This document shows, piece after piece, positions 5,707-5,845 of a stretch of 5,845 nucleotides of DNA (positions are counted from its first letter, which is position 1; the number at the start of each line of letters is the position of its first letter). The notes beneath the pieces were generated by a model. That model had not been told where the DNA came from. It saw nothing but the letters and a program-made list of their open reading frames with translations, and did not search any database. The stretch covers positions 1 to 5,845 of the forward strand of contig JAEUQL010000261.1 of the NCBI GenBank assembly GCA_016789295.1, written 5' to 3'. Position numbers and translations under genes: made by a program. The stretch is from Blastocatellia bacterium. Lineage in GTDB: Bacteria > Acidobacteriota > Blastocatellia > Chloracidobacteriales > JADJPF01.

Positions 5707-5845
5707 TTAGAACGCGCTATTTAGCGGCCCTGTTCCACCTGGGCCTCGCCTCATTTGAACTTTACGAAAAGCACGCTCAATGTATGGATTGATAGTCTCA
5801 TAGCGTACACTAGCAGCACAATCGATAGCTGCCAAAAATTCATCT
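5707..5845 (-). CDS. C-terminal end of an unidentified protein (5' end outside window)
   Basis: A leftward frame is open from the right edge to a TAA at 5709-5707 and encodes 45 residues: DEFLAAIDCAASVRYETINP, then YIERAFRKVQMRRGPGGTGP, ending LNSAF. The first 30 residues look like amphipathic helices. The last 15 form a Gly/Pro-rich flexible tail. I do not recognise the family, and the fragment does not resemble the C-terminus of an MglA GTPase as I know it. It lies 117 bp upstream of the 423-aa gene on the same strand, so it may belong to the same locus, although a candidate promoter sits between them. The residue composition looks coding, but the short length limits certainty. Confidence 0.6.
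   Translation of the reverse strand, partial: DEFLAAIDCAASVRYETINPYIERAFRKVQMRRGPGGTGPLNSAF

Overview
The window holds one gene fragment on the + strand at the left edge, then five complete genes and one gene fragment on the - strand. It looks like a bacterial chromosome with moderate, slightly AT-rich composition. No transposase, integrase, phage gene, tRNA, rRNA or CRISPR array is visible. The domain set (roadblock/LC7, PATAN/DUF4388, Cache-like receptor with HAMP, TPR) is typical of diderm bacteria rich in gliding and chemosensory signalling, such as Acidobacteriota, Myxococcota and their relatives. I lean weakly to an acidobacterium, but the sequence alone does not settle this.

Layout. 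Positions 1-492 (+) carry the C-terminal part of a MocA-like nucleotidyltransferase (molybdenum cofactor cytidylyltransferase type). It converges, with only 3 bp between the stop codons, on a leftward gene series. In transcription order (right to left) that series is: a 423-aa protein with two PATAN-like beta-rich segments, an acidic linker and an unknown helical C-terminal domain (5589-4318); a 163-aa roadblock/LC7 (MglB-like) protein with a GTG start behind a near-perfect Shine-Dalgarno (4268-3777); a 266-aa PATAN/DUF4388 protein with a winged-helix-like middle and a conserved helical tail (3704-2904); a 415-aa membrane receptor with two TM segments and a HAMP domain but no output domain (2884-1637); and a 355-aa TPR protein (1563-496). 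A perfect 11-bp stem-loop lies between the last two genes. At the right edge (5845-5707) is the last 45 codons of another leftward gene that I cannot identify. The 117 bp between it and the 423-aa gene hold a candidate promoter overlapped by a small inverted repeat and flanked by a 9-bp direct repeat.

How the genes may work together (inference). The five leftward genes look like one operon for a signalling module built from parts of chemosensory and small-GTPase systems. There is a transmembrane sensor whose HAMP signal has no covalently attached output, a roadblock protein of the kind that regulates or scaffolds Ras-like GTPases, two PATAN proteins of the kind found next to two-component regulators, and a TPR scaffold. 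No kinase, response regulator, CheW, methyl-accepting domain or GTPase is encoded within the visible genes. The missing output partner must lie outside the window or be supplied in trans. This incomplete, multi-adaptor arrangement is the most interesting thing in the window.
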